Source: Dermatobacter hominis
Lineage (GTDB): Bacteria > Actinomycetota > Acidimicrobiia > Acidimicrobiales > Microtrichaceae
Direction: 5' to 3'
Length of the DNA: 64,000 bases
Assembly: GCF_020715685.1 (NCBI RefSeq)
Contig: NZ_CP085840.1
Coordinates: 3,968,001-4,032,000 of the forward strand
How positions within the stretch are numbered: the stretch's first letter is position 1; each line of letters starts with the position of its first letter. Below, piece by piece: positions 33,938-43,787 of the stretch. The notes beneath the pieces are model-generated. The model was not told the origin of the DNA. It searched no databases and was given only the letters and a program-made list of their open reading frames with translations. The position numbers were made by a program, and so were the translations under genes.

Positions 33938-35341
33938 ATGGCAGACGACGACGCCCCGGCAACCGATGGAGATTCGGCCGACGAGGCCGACCTCGCCGCC
34001 GAGCTCGCCCGTCTGCGCGAGGAGAACGCCCGTCTCTCCCAGCAGGTGCTGGTGGGCGACGACGCCGCGCCCGCCGGCCCGCGACGGCCGCGCCACGTCG
34101 GGCGCTGGACCGCGTCGTGGGTCCTGATCGTCGTCGGTTCGCTGCTCGTCCCGGTGTCGGTGCTGTCGGTCTGGCTGAACCGCACGGTCACCGACACGGA
34201 CCGCTACGTCGAGACGGTCGCGCCGCTCATCCGTGACCACGACATCCAGCGGGCGATCCAGACCCGGCTCGAGACCGCCCTGTACGACCAGGTCGACCTC
34301 GAGGCCGAGGTGCAGCAGGTGCTCCCCGACCGGGCGACCCTGCTCGCCGCCCCGATCACCGCCGGGCTCAAGAACCTGATCAGCGAGGTGATCGCCCGGG
34401 TCGTCACGAGCGACCGTGTCGCGGAGCTCTGGGACGACGCCAACCGCATCGCCCAGGAGCAGGTGGTCGACGTCCTCACCGTCTCCGACGGCAAGAAGGG
34501 GGTCGTCGAGATCGACCTCACCGACACGCTCAAGGAGGTGCAGCAGCGCCTCGAGGACGCCGGGGTCCCGTTCGTCGGCAGCATCACCGTGCCGAAGGTG
34601 CAGCTCGAGGTCCTGCAGTCCGACACCCTGGGACAGGTCCAGACGGCGTTCGGCATCTTCGACCGCCTCGTCACCGTCCTGCCGTGGCTGACCCTGATCA
34701 TCCTCGGCGCCGGCATCGCGGTCGCACCCGACCGCCGGAAGGGGCTCGTCCGGGCCGCCAGCGGCTGGGTGATCGCCAGCTTCCTGCTGCTGGTCGGCGT
34801 CGCGATCGGGCGGACGATCTACCTCGACGCGCTGCCGTCCGGGACGTCGATCCCCGCCAACACGGCGTTCTTCAACACGATCACCCGCTTCCTCAGGGGC
34901 AGCGGCCGGATGATCCTCGTGCTCGGGCTGCTCGTGCTCCTCGCCGCGCTGATCAGCGGACCGAGCGGGCCCGCGGTGCGGTTCCGCAGCGCGATGGGCC
35001 GGCTCTTCGGGGCGGCGAGCAGCGGCGTCGACCGGACCGGGGTGGACCTGGGGCCGGTGCCCGCCTTCGTCGCCCGGAACGCGATCGCACTGCGCGTCGT
35101 GGTCGCGGTCGCGGCGCTGGGCGCCTTCCTCCTGCTCGGCCAGCCGTCGGCGGGCGCGGTGCTGTGGATCGCGTTCGGCGCGCTGGTGGCCCTGGCCGTC
35201 ATCGAGGTCCTCGCCCGCGCCGGCGCTGCGGCACGGTCGGCCGCCGGCGCCGAGGCCCCGAGCGCGGCCGTCGCGCCCGGCGACGGCCCCTCGGACGGCC
35301 CCGCCGACGTGCCGGGACCCCCGCCGCCGGCCGTGACCTGA
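33938..35341 (+). CDS. Conserved actinobacterial membrane protein with large extracytoplasmic domain
   Basis: This 467-residue protein starts with an acidic tail and a short coiled coil (about residues 15-36, LAAELARLREENARLSQQ). The first membrane helix spans about 54-76. A ~170-residue soluble domain (about 80-245) probably lies outside the membrane. Further helices fall at about 248-265, 270-292, 320-340, 370-390 and 395-415, and the tail is Pro/Ala-rich. I do not recognise a named family; similar layouts occur in uncharacterised actinobacterial membrane proteins. The start at 33938 fits the leaderless pattern; an ATG at 33812 lies within the preceding terminator. Confidence 0.75.
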   Translation: MADDDAPATDGDSADEADLAAELARLREENARLSQQVLVGDDAAPAGPRRPRHVGRWTASWVLIVVGSLLVPVSVLSVWLNRTVTDTDRYVETVAPLIRDHDIQRAIQTRLETALYDQVDLEAEVQQVLPDRATLLAAPITAGLKNLISEVIARVVTSDRVAELWDDANRIAQEQVVDVLTVSDGKKGVVEIDLTDTLKEVQQRLEDAGVPFVGSITVPKVQLEVLQSDTLGQVQTAFGIFDRLVTVLPWLTLIILGAGIAVAPDRRKGLVRAASGWVIASFLLLVGVAIGRTIYLDALPSGTSIPANTAFFNTITRFLRGSGRMILVLGLLVLLAALISGPSGPAVRFRSAMGRLFGAASSGVDRTGVDLGPVPAFVARNAIALRVVVAVAALGAFLLLGQPSAGAVLWIAFGALVALAVIEVLARAGAAARSAAGAEAPSAAVAPGDGPSDGPADVPGPPPPAVT

Positions 35342-35424
35342 CGGCGCCGCCGCGCGACGCTGGTGGGGATCCGCCGACCCGCACCAGCAGGATCAGCCGG
35401 GCGGCGAGACCAGAGGGGACCCAC

Positions 35425-36600
35425 GTGCACGACGAGCCGGTGATCGACGCCGACAACCACTACTACGAGGCGCTCGACGCCTTCACCCGCCACCTCGACC
35501 CGGCCTGGGCCCAGCGGACGGTGCAGTGGTGCGACATCGACGGCCGCAAGTACCACGTGATCGGGGGCCGGGTCTCGCGTGCGGTGACCAACGCGACCTT
35601 CGACCCGATCGCCCGGGCCGGGGCGATGCACGACTACTTCCGCGGCAACCCCGACGGGCGCGACCCGCTGTCGTTCCTCTCCGAGCGCGAGCCGATCCGG
35701 CCCGAGTACCGCGACCGCGACGCCCGCATCGAGGTGCTCGACCAGCAGGGCCTCGAGTCGTGCTGGATGTTCCCCACCCTCGGCATGATCTACGAGGAGC
35801 TGCTCACCGACGACCCGCAGGCGAACTGCGTCGTGTTCCGCGCCTTCAACCGGTGGGTCGAGGAGGACTGGGGCTTCTCGTACCGGGACCGGATCTTCGC
35901 CGCGCCGTACCTCACGCTCGCCGACCCCGATTGGGCGGTCGAGGAGCTGCGGTGGGCGCTCGACGCCGGCGCCCGCCTGCTCGTCATGCGGCCCGCCGCC
36001 CCGACGACGGTGCTCGGCCGCGTGTCGCCGTTCGACGACCGCTACGCGCGGTTCTGGGGCCTGCTCAACGAGTCGGGCGTGCCGCTGGTGCTGCACGCCG
36101 GCGACGGCGGCGTCAGCTCGAACGGGTACGCCCCCGAGGGGTTCTCGGCCGCGTTCTCAGGCGGGTTCAAGCCGTCGATCAAGTTCTTCGCCATCGAGCA
36201 GGCGATCAAGGACTTCCTGCTCGCGATGCTGCTCGAGAACCACCTCGTCCGGTACCCGGACCTGCGGATCGTCTCCGTCGAGAACGGCGCCGAGTTCCTG
36301 CCCGACCTGTTCCGCAAGGCGCGGTCGATGGCCAAGAAGGTGTCCGGCTACTTCCCCGACGACCCGGTCGAGATCCTGCGCCGCCAGGTCTGGATCAACC
36401 CGTTCTGGGAGGACGACGTCGTCACCGTCGTCGACCACATGGGCGCCGACCGCGTGGTGTTCGGCTCCGACTGGCCCCACATCGAGGGCATGCCGCAGCC
36501 GCTCGACTACCTGCCCGAGGTCAAGGAGCTGTCGCCCGAGGACCAGCGCCTGGTCCTGCACGACAACGCCGCCGGGCTCATCTCCGACCGTCCCGCGTAG
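35425..36600 (+). CDS. Amidohydrolase family protein (amidohydrolase 2 / ACMSD-like)
   Basis: This 391-residue TIM-barrel protein resembles the amidohydrolase-2 group that includes ACMSD-type decarboxylases and hydrolases of aromatic ring-cleavage pathways. Visible signs are VIDADNHYYE at the N-terminus (first metal-binding strand, with DxN in place of DxH), LVLHAGDGG in the middle and VFGSDWPHIEG near the C-terminus carrying the catalytic Asp. The GTG start has AGAGGGGA upstream; longer in-frame starts lie inside the previous gene. The D-aminoacylase gene follows after 36 nt, so the two are probably co-transcribed. Confidence 0.82.
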   Translation: MHDEPVIDADNHYYEALDAFTRHLDPAWAQRTVQWCDIDGRKYHVIGGRVSRAVTNATFDPIARAGAMHDYFRGNPDGRDPLSFLSEREPIRPEYRDRDARIEVLDQQGLESCWMFPTLGMIYEELLTDDPQANCVVFRAFNRWVEEDWGFSYRDRIFAAPYLTLADPDWAVEELRWALDAGARLLVMRPAAPTTVLGRVSPFDDRYARFWGLLNESGVPLVLHAGDGGVSSNGYAPEGFSAAFSGGFKPSIKFFAIEQAIKDFLLAMLLENHLVRYPDLRIVSVENGAEFLPDLFRKARSMAKKVSGYFPDDPVEILRRQVWINPFWEDDVVTVVDHMGADRVVFGSDWPHIEGMPQPLDYLPEVKELSPEDQRLVLHDNAAGLISDRPA

Positions 36601-36636
36601 GGGCACTCCACCGCACGACGACCACCGGGGGGAACC

Positions 36637-38348
<1,712 letters not shown>

Positions 38349-38355
<7 letters not shown>

Positions 38356-38413
38356 GCGGCGGGGAGCGGGGAGGCCGCCTGAGCGGCGGGGAGCGGGGAG
38401 GCCGCCTGAGCGG
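38349..38413 (+). repeat. 27-bp tandem repeat starting at the deacylase stop codon
   Basis: Two identical 27-bp units (38349-38375 and 38376-38402) and an 11-nt third copy. Each unit includes the cctgagcgg around the TGA stop of the deacylase gene, so the gene end has been duplicated. Confidence 0.85.
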
Positions 38414-38437
38414 GCCGCATCGGGCAGGATGCCCTCC

Positions 38438-39442
38438 ATGCAGGTTCTCGCCGCCGTCTACGGGCTGACCGACGCCGCCGACGAGGCGCGTCGGCTCGAA
38501 GCCGCCGGCGTCGACGGGGTCTTCACGTTCGAGGGCCCCCACGACGTCTTCATCCCGCTCGCGCTCGCCGCGCAGGCCACCGACCTGTCGGTGATGACGA
38601 ACGTGGCGATCGCCTTCCCGCGCAACGCGGTGCACATGGCGCACGCGGCGTGGGACCTCCACGTGCTCTCCGGCGGGCGGTGCACGCTCGGGCTCGGCAC
38701 GCAGGTCCGCCCCCACATCGAGCGCCGGTTCGGCGTCGACTTCGAGCGACCGGTCGAGCGGATGCGCGACACGGTCGAGGCGGTGCGCGCGGTGTTCCGC
38801 ACCTGGCAGCACGGCGAGCCGCTCGACCACCGGGGCCCGTACCGGACCCACACGAAGATGTCGCCGATGTTCTCGCCGCAGCCGCACCCGGACGGGCCGC
38901 CGCGGATCGCCGTCGGTGCCCTCGGCCCGCGGCTCACGACGCTGGCCGCCGAGGTGGCCGACTCGCTCGCCGTCATGCCGGTGACGTCCGAGCGGTTCTT
39001 CGCCGAGTGCACGCTGCCCGCGGTCGAGCGCGGGCTCGAGCGCCGCAGCGAGCGGCTCGATCCGCTCGAGGTGCTGCCCGAGCTGATCGTGTGCTGCGGG
39101 CGGACGCCCGAGGAGCAGGCCGCCGCCGACGCAGGGTGCCGCGCCCTGCTCGGGTTCTACGTGTCGACGCCGTCGTACCGGCCGGTGTTCGACCTCGCGG
39201 GCCGGGGCGATCTCCAGCCGCAGGCCCAGCAGATGACGCGCGAGGGCCGGTGGGACGCGGTCGCCGAGCTCATCGACGACGAGGTCCTCGCGACGGTGGC
39301 GGTGCGGGGCACGCCGGCCGAGATCGCCGAGCAGGTCCGCGGCCGGTACTCGCAGCACTGCGAGCGGGTCTGCATCTACATGCCGTACGCGATGTCCGAC
39401 GACCTCCTCGTCGAGCTCGTCGGCGCCCTGCACTCCGCCTGA
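38438..39442 (+). CDS. F420-type LLM oxidoreductase, TIGR03617-like
   Basis: This 334-residue protein resembles the TIGR03617 (MSMEG_2256-type) branch of F420-dependent luciferase-like oxidoreductases. Evidence is DGVFTFEGPHDVFIPLALAA near residue 30, MTNVAIAFPRNAVHMAHAAWDLH, and GRCTLGLGTQVRPHIERRFG. It would reduce or oxidise an unknown substrate with F420. A CAGGAT hexamer lies 7 nt before the ATG. It follows the deacylase gene by 82 nt, with the 27-bp repeat between. Confidence 0.85.
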   Translation: MQVLAAVYGLTDAADEARRLEAAGVDGVFTFEGPHDVFIPLALAAQATDLSVMTNVAIAFPRNAVHMAHAAWDLHVLSGGRCTLGLGTQVRPHIERRFGVDFERPVERMRDTVEAVRAVFRTWQHGEPLDHRGPYRTHTKMSPMFSPQPHPDGPPRIAVGALGPRLTTLAAEVADSLAVMPVTSERFFAECTLPAVERGLERRSERLDPLEVLPELIVCCGRTPEEQAAADAGCRALLGFYVSTPSYRPVFDLAGRGDLQPQAQQMTREGRWDAVAELIDDEVLATVAVRGTPAEIAEQVRGRYSQHCERVCIYMPYAMSDDLLVELVGALHSA

Positions 39443-39512
39443 TCGGCGGCGTCCCCGCCCTCGGGTCGGGTCGTGCCCGGATCGGCGCGCGGGGGCCCCG
39501 CGACGGCAAGGG

Positions 39513-39541
39513 TTGACTTCCGATCCTGACGGCGCGACGTT
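39513..39541 (+). promoter_or_regulatory. Promoter TTGACT-N17-GACGTT of the tetR-hydroxylase operon
   Basis: TTGACT (39513-39518) and GACGTT (39536-39541) are 17 nt apart. The GTG start follows the -10 by 7 nt, which implies a leaderless message. Confidence 0.55.
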
Positions 39542-39567
39542 TTCCGACGTGCCTTCGGAAAACGTCG
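39535..39567. promoter_or_regulatory. Perfect 13-bp inverted repeat operator over the tetR start codon
   Basis: CGACGTTTTCCGA (39535-39547) and its exact reverse complement (39555-39567) flank a 7-nt centre. The repeat covers the -10, the expected start of transcription and the first codons, the ideal place for autorepression by the TetR protein it precedes. Confidence 0.75.
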
Positions 39568-40322
39568 CTGCATCGACCGATCGCCGCACGCGGAAGCGTG
39601 AGGCCCGGCGGGACCACCTCCTCGACCTCGCTGCCGCGCTCGTCACCGAGCACGGCATCGAGGGCCTGACGATGGCGGCACTCGCCGAGGCGTCGGACTA
39701 CGCGACCGCGTCGCTCTACACGTACTTCCCGTCGCGCAGCGCCCTGCTGGCCGCGCTGCAGACCCGTGCCCTGGTCACCCTGGGCGGCGTCGCCGACGCT
39801 GCGGTGGCGGACTGGGACGCCAGGGTGGCCGGGGCCGGGCTCGGGCCGGCGACGGGAGCGCTCGCCCGGCTGTGGTCCTTCGCCGAGCTGTTCCTCGCCG
39901 CCCCCGACGAGCACCCGCACGAGTTCCGCCTCCAGCAGCGGCTCCTCGTCACCGACGGCGGGCAGGACACCGATGACGTCGCCGCCGTGGTGCCCGCCGC
40001 CATGGCCGTGCTCGACGTGCCCCGACGGCTGCTGCTCGAGGCCGCGTCGGTCGGGGCGATCCGTGCCGCCGACCCCGTGGTCGACCCGCTCGACCAACCC
40101 GCCGACGCCGAGCTCGTCCGGACGATCTCGTGGGTGGTCGCGCTGAACGGCGCCCTCCTCACCGACGGCCTCGTCATGGGCCTCCCCACGACCGGGACCG
40201 CGCTCGGCCGGGAGCTCACCGCCGCGCTGCTCGTCGGCTGGGGCGCCGATCCCGACGCCTCGGCGAACGCCCGCGACGCCGCCCTCGCATGGCGGGCCGA
40301 GGCCGGCGGGGCCGCATCGTGA
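39549..40322 (+). CDS. TetR/AcrR family transcriptional regulator
   Basis: This 257-residue repressor has an N-terminal helix-turn-helix (about residues 16-62: REARRDHLLDLAAALVTEHG, then LTMAALAEASDYATASLYTYFPSR). A ~190-residue ligand-binding region follows. The GTG at 39549 is chosen because TTGACT and GACGTT are correctly spaced before it and a perfect palindrome covers it. Its stop codon overlaps the GTG of the hydroxylase gene by 4 nt, so the two are co-translated and the ligand may be a lipid or the hydroxylase product. Confidence 0.88.
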   Translation: MPSENVAASTDRRTRKREARRDHLLDLAAALVTEHGIEGLTMAALAEASDYATASLYTYFPSRSALLAALQTRALVTLGGVADAAVADWDARVAGAGLGPATGALARLWSFAELFLAAPDEHPHEFRLQQRLLVTDGGQDTDDVAAVVPAAMAVLDVPRRLLLEAASVGAIRAADPVVDPLDQPADAELVRTISWVVALNGALLTDGLVMGLPTTGTALGRELTAALLVGWGADPDASANARDAALAWRAEAGGAAS

Positions 40323-40948
40323 TCGCCGCCGTGCTCGTCGCCGTCGCCGCCCTCGTCGGCGGGGCCGCGCTGTGGACCCTCGCCGAGTACCTCCTGCACC
40401 GCTTCGCCATGCACGCGCTCAACGGCAAGGGGATCATGAGCCGCGAGCACCTCGAGCACCACGTCGGCTCGAGCTGGTCGTTCTCGCACACCCACCTCCT
40501 GAGCTGGGCGGGGGTCATCCTCGTCGGGCTGCTCGTGTGGGCGCCGATCGGGTGGCTGGTCGCCGGGGTGCCCGGGCTGGCGCTGGGCCTCGGCTGGTGC
40601 CTCGGCTACGCCGGCTACGAGCACCAGCACGCCATGGCCCACCTCCGCGGGCCCCGCGGGCGCTACTCGGCCTGGCTGCGCCGCCACCACTTCCACCACC
40701 ACTTCGGGCACCCCAGGGCCAACCACGGCGTGACGACGTCGGTGTGGGACCACCTGTTCGGCACGCACGAGCGCCCGGAGCGGGTGCGGGTGCCCCGCCG
40801 GCTGGCCCAGCCCTGGATGCTCGACGGCGATCGCATCCGGCCCGAGCTCGCGGCCGACTACGTGCTCGTGGGCTCGACCGACCCGTCGTCGCGCGCCGCG
40901 CAGCTCGACCGGGTCCGCGCCTTCGCCTCGCTCGCTCCCGAGGACTGA
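40319..40948 (+). CDS. Fatty acid hydroxylase / sterol desaturase family protein
   Basis: This 209-residue membrane protein has the full set of di-iron histidine motifs: EYLLHRFAMH, REHLEHH, EHQHAMAH and RRHHFHHHFGHP, then NHG. It is short for the family, like bacterial carotenoid or fatty acid hydroxylases. Three or four hydrophobic segments place the histidines on the cytoplasmic side. The GTG start overlaps the tetR stop. It is probably controlled by that TetR protein through the palindrome at 39535-39567. Confidence 0.85.
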   Translation: MIAAVLVAVAALVGGAALWTLAEYLLHRFAMHALNGKGIMSREHLEHHVGSSWSFSHTHLLSWAGVILVGLLVWAPIGWLVAGVPGLALGLGWCLGYAGYEHQHAMAHLRGPRGRYSAWLRRHHFHHHFGHPRANHGVTTSVWDHLFGTHERPERVRVPRRLAQPWMLDGDRIRPELAADYVLVGSTDPSSRAAQLDRVRAFASLAPED

Positions 40949-41004
40949 GCCTCCCGGCCGGCGGGGTGCCGCGTGGTGAGCGGCGAGCCGTGCCGGGGCC
41001 GCGG

Positions 41005-41412
41005 TCACCCGGCGGACAGCACCGCCTGCGTCTGGGTCGTGCGCGTCGCGAGCTTCCCGTCGTCGCGGGTGATGTCGGTCTGGACGACGATCGTCGTCCG
41101 GCCGACGTGGATGGGGGTGCTCGTCGCGGTCACCGTCCCCGAGGGCACCGGCCGGAACAGGTTCGTCTTGGACTCGATCGTCGAGGTCCACGAGTCAGGC
41201 GGCAGGTTCTGCACGGCGCACAGGGCGCCGGCCGAGTCGGCGAGGGCCATGAGATAGCCGCCGTGGAGGATGCCGCCGGTCGTGCAGTGCTCCGGCGACC
41301 ACGGGGCGGTGACGACCACCTCGGCGGCGGTGCTGCGGTCGACCGAGAAGCGGAGCAGGGCGGCGAGCGGCATGAGCTCGCGCAGGGAGTCGGTGGCGGC
41401 CTGATTGGTCAC
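41005..41412 (-). CDS. PaaI family hotdog thioesterase
   Basis: This 135-residue hotdog-fold protein has TTGGILHGGYLMALADSAG at about residues 45-63, typical of PaaI/YbgC-type acyl-CoA thioesterases, with the conserved Asp in ALADSAG. It would hydrolyse an aryl- or acyl-CoA. The GTG start overlaps the stop of the VOC gene by 4 nt. As menB lies divergently close by, hydrolysis of 1,4-dihydroxy-2-naphthoyl-CoA is a possible role, but phenylacetyl-CoA-type substrates are just as likely. Confidence 0.82.
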   Translation of the reverse strand: MTNQAATDSLRELMPLAALLRFSVDRSTAAEVVVTAPWSPEHCTTGGILHGGYLMALADSAGALCAVQNLPPDSWTSTIESKTNLFRPVPSGTVTATSTPIHVGRTTIVVQTDITRDDGKLATRTTQTQAVLSAG

Positions 41413-41795
41413 GCGCCCGGCTCCGCGCCGTCGAACGTGTGGTGGACCGCCTCGACGTTGTTGCCGTCGGGGTCGCGGACGAAGGCACCGAAGTAGCCGG
41501 GGTGGTACTCGGGCCAGACCCGCGGCTCGTGCAGGACCTCGTAGCCGAGCTCGGCGGCGGCGTCGCGGAACGCCTGGACCGCGTCACGGGACGGGGCGGT
41601 GAAGGCGATGTGGGACTCCCGGAACCCGTCGCCGGTGCGCTGCTGGCCGATCCAGAAGCTCGGGAAGGCGGTGCCGTAACCGATCGCCTCATCGACCTCC
41701 ATGATCCGGTGGCCGCCGACCGTGGCGAGCACGGCGTCGTAGAAGTCGGCGCTCGAGCGGAGGTCGGCGCACTGGATGGAGAGGTGGTCGATCAC
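41409..41795 (-). CDS. VOC (glyoxalase/dioxygenase) family protein
   Basis: This 128-residue protein is a single VOC domain: IDHLSIQCADLRSSADFYDAVL at the start and PGYFGAFVRDPDGNNVEAVHH near the end, the common metal-binding pattern of glyoxalase/bleomycin-resistance-like proteins. The substrate is unknown. GTG 41795 has GAGGAGGA directly upstream; an ATG at 41846 lacks support. Its stop overlaps the start of the thioesterase gene. Confidence 0.83.
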   Translation of the reverse strand: MIDHLSIQCADLRSSADFYDAVLATVGGHRIMEVDEAIGYGTAFPSFWIGQQRTGDGFRESHIAFTAPSRDAVQAFRDAAAELGYEVLHEPRVWPEYHPGYFGAFVRDPDGNNVEAVHHTFDGAEPGA

Positions 41796-41914
41796 TGGTC
41801 CTCCTCGGACGGACGTCGCGGTCCCCGGTGCGCCCGAGTGTTGCACGCGGTCCCGCCCGGCGAGCCGCCGGTCGGGGTGGGAGCGGCGGCCCGTCGCGGT
41901 GTCAGACTGCGGCC

Positions 41915-42343
41915 ATGGTCGACATCGCCACCAACGAGGTGACGGCGGTCCCCGCCGCGCCGCCCGACGACGCGTTCGAGCACTTCGCGGCCCTGCTCGG
42001 CTACGAGACCGACTGCTGGGACGTGCACGCCTCGCCGATCGGCGACGGCTTCGTCGTGCTCGACGTCCGCAGCCGGGAGCACTTCGAGCAGGGGCACGTG
42101 CCCGGCGCGGTGAACCTGCCGCACCGGCGCATCGTCGAGCGCAACCTGGCGCCGTTCGACGACGACGTGCTGTTCGTCGTCTACTGCGCGGGACCGCACT
42201 GCAACGGCGCCGACAAGGCCGCCATGCGGCTGGCCGCCCTCGGCCGACCGGTCAAGAAGATGATCGGCGGCATCGAGGGCTGGAAGGACGAGGGCTTCGA
42301 GCTGGCGACCGGCTCGGGCGACGAGGGTGAGGTGGCATCGTGA
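41915..42343 (+). CDS. Rhodanese-like domain protein
   Basis: This 142-residue protein contains one rhodanese domain (about residues 40-135) with FVVLDVRSREHFEQGHVPGAVNLP and the active loop YCAGPHCNGADKAA with Cys91 (and Cys96). It may carry a persulfide sulfur. Rhodaneses with N-terminal helices like this one are usually cytoplasmic. CAGACT lies 6 nt before the ATG. Its stop overlaps the menB GTG by 4 nt, which ties it to menaquinone synthesis or simply to shared expression. Confidence 0.83.
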   Translation: MVDIATNEVTAVPAAPPDDAFEHFAALLGYETDCWDVHASPIGDGFVVLDVRSREHFEQGHVPGAVNLPHRRIVERNLAPFDDDVLFVVYCAGPHCNGADKAAMRLAALGRPVKKMIGGIEGWKDEGFELATGSGDEGEVAS

Positions 42344-43281
42344 CGACGGCCGACGGACGGGTGTCGGAGATCTTCGACCCGGCGGCGTGGCAGCCGGTGC
42401 CGGGCTTCGAGGACCTCGACGACATCACCTACCACCGGGCGGTCGACGTGGGCGTCGTGCGTGTCGCCTTCGACCGGCCCGAGGTGCGCAACGCCTTCCG
42501 CCCGCGCACCGTCGACCAGCTCCACCGGGTGCTCGACCACGCCCGCCAGACCTCCGACGTCGGCTGCGTGCTGCTGACCGGCAACGGACCGTCGCCGAGG
42601 GACGGGGGCTGGGCGTTCTGCTCCGGCGGCGACCAGCGCATCCGGGGCCGCGACGGCTACCGCTACACCGTCGAGGACGAGGGGGGCGAGCCCGGCCTCA
42701 CAGCCGAGTCGATCGACCCGGCCCGCTCCGGGCGCCTGCACATCCTCGAGGTGCAGCGGCTGATCCGCTTCATGCCGAAGGTCGTGATCTGCGTCGTGCC
42801 GGGCTGGGCGGCCGGCGGCGGCCACAGCCTCCACGTCGTCAGCGACCTGACGCTGGCCAGCCGCCAGCACGCCCGGTTCAAGCAGACCGACGCGGACGTC
42901 GCCAGCTTCGACGGCGGGTTCGGCTCCGCGTACCTCGCCCGGCAGGTCGGCCAGAAGTTCGCCCGGGAGATCTTCTTCCTCGGCGACGAGTACTCGGCCG
43001 AGGACGCGCACCGCATGGGCATGGTCAACGCGGTCGTCGACCACGAGGAGCTCGAGGCCGTCGCGCTCGAGTGGGGCCGCAAGGTGATGGGCAAGTCGCC
43101 GACCGCGCAGCGGATGCTGAAGTACAGCTTCAACCTGATCGACGACGGCCTCGTCGGCCAGCAGGTGTTCGCCGGCGAGGCGACCCGGCTCGCGTACATG
43201 ACCGACGAGGCGGCCGAGGGCCGGGACTCGTTCCTCGAGCGCCGCGACCCGGACTGGTCCGGCTATCCCTGGCACTTCTGA
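42340..43281 (+). CDS. menB: 1,4-dihydroxy-2-naphthoyl-CoA synthase
   Basis: This 313-residue crotonase-fold enzyme closes the second ring of menaquinone by converting o-succinylbenzoyl-CoA to 1,4-dihydroxy-2-naphthoyl-CoA. The MenB-specific blocks are WAFCSGGDQRIRGRDGY, PGWAAGGGHSLHVVSDLTLA, and FKQTDADVASFDGGFGSAYLAR followed by QKFAREIFFLG. The length fits the family. GTG start overlaps the rhodanese gene. No other men gene is in the window. Confidence 0.95.
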   Translation: MTTADGRVSEIFDPAAWQPVPGFEDLDDITYHRAVDVGVVRVAFDRPEVRNAFRPRTVDQLHRVLDHARQTSDVGCVLLTGNGPSPRDGGWAFCSGGDQRIRGRDGYRYTVEDEGGEPGLTAESIDPARSGRLHILEVQRLIRFMPKVVICVVPGWAAGGGHSLHVVSDLTLASRQHARFKQTDADVASFDGGFGSAYLARQVGQKFAREIFFLGDEYSAEDAHRMGMVNAVVDHEELEAVALEWGRKVMGKSPTAQRMLKYSFNLIDDGLVGQQVFAGEATRLAYMTDEAAEGRDSFLERRDPDWSGYPWHF

Positions 43282-43382
43282 GCGCCGGTCCCGGCCCGGA
43301 CGGTCGGGCGAAGCGAGCTCGGCGATGCGAGGTCGGACGATGTGAGCAGGGGCGAGGTCGAGCCCGGGCGAGGTCGGGTCGG

Positions 43383-43754
43383 TCAGGCGGCGTCGGCCAG
43401 GGCGACGGCCTCGTCGGCCAGCGCCACGGCCTCGACCGCCATCGCCTCGGCCTTGCGGGCCTTGCGCAGGCGGCGCACGACCGGGAAGCCCCACACGAAC
43501 GTGGCCAGGGCCCAGCGGCCCGGCCCGGCGTCGCCCCGGCGGCGCGTCGAGCGCCACACGAACAGCGACTCGAGCGAGTGCAGGGCCAGGGTGCCGAACA
43601 GGATCGACCGGATCGTGCTGCGCGGGATCGCGTCGCCCACCGTGTCCTCGAACTGCTCCCAGGCCTGGTCGCTGAACGTCAGGGCGGTCATGGAACCCAG
43701 CCCGACGAGGACGAACAGCCTCCAGAGCAGGCTCGGCTTGCGGCGGACGGACAT
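43383..43754 (-). CDS. Small membrane protein, uncharacterised
   Basis: This 123-residue protein has a basic N-terminus, two hydrophobic segments (about residues 8-26 and 50-68) and an Ala-rich C-terminal helix. The segment SILFGTLALHSLESLFVWR recalls small TMEM254-like proteins, but I do not claim homology. AGAGGGAG stands before the ATG and TAGCTT lies about 40 nt upstream. The upstream promoter region overlaps the end of the VOC gene. No function can be assigned. Confidence 0.6.
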   Translation of the reverse strand: MSVRRKPSLLWRLFVLVGLGSMTALTFSDQAWEQFEDTVGDAIPRSTIRSILFGTLALHSLESLFVWRSTRRRGDAGPGRWALATFVWGFPVVRRLRKARKAEAMAVEAVALADEAVALADAA

Positions 43755-43787
43755 GCGGCGCTCCCTCTGTTTCCGACGCGGCTCAAG

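Noticed and set aside
34684..35424. Upstream extension of the amidohydrolase frame
   Set aside because: It overlaps the membrane protein gene in another frame and is Arg/Pro-rich; the GTG at 35425 has a Shine-Dalgarno sequence and begins the conserved fold.
43282..43382. Repeated gcgaggtcg words between menB and the small membrane protein gene
   Set aside because: The copies are short, irregularly spaced and imperfect, so I do not call a repeat element.
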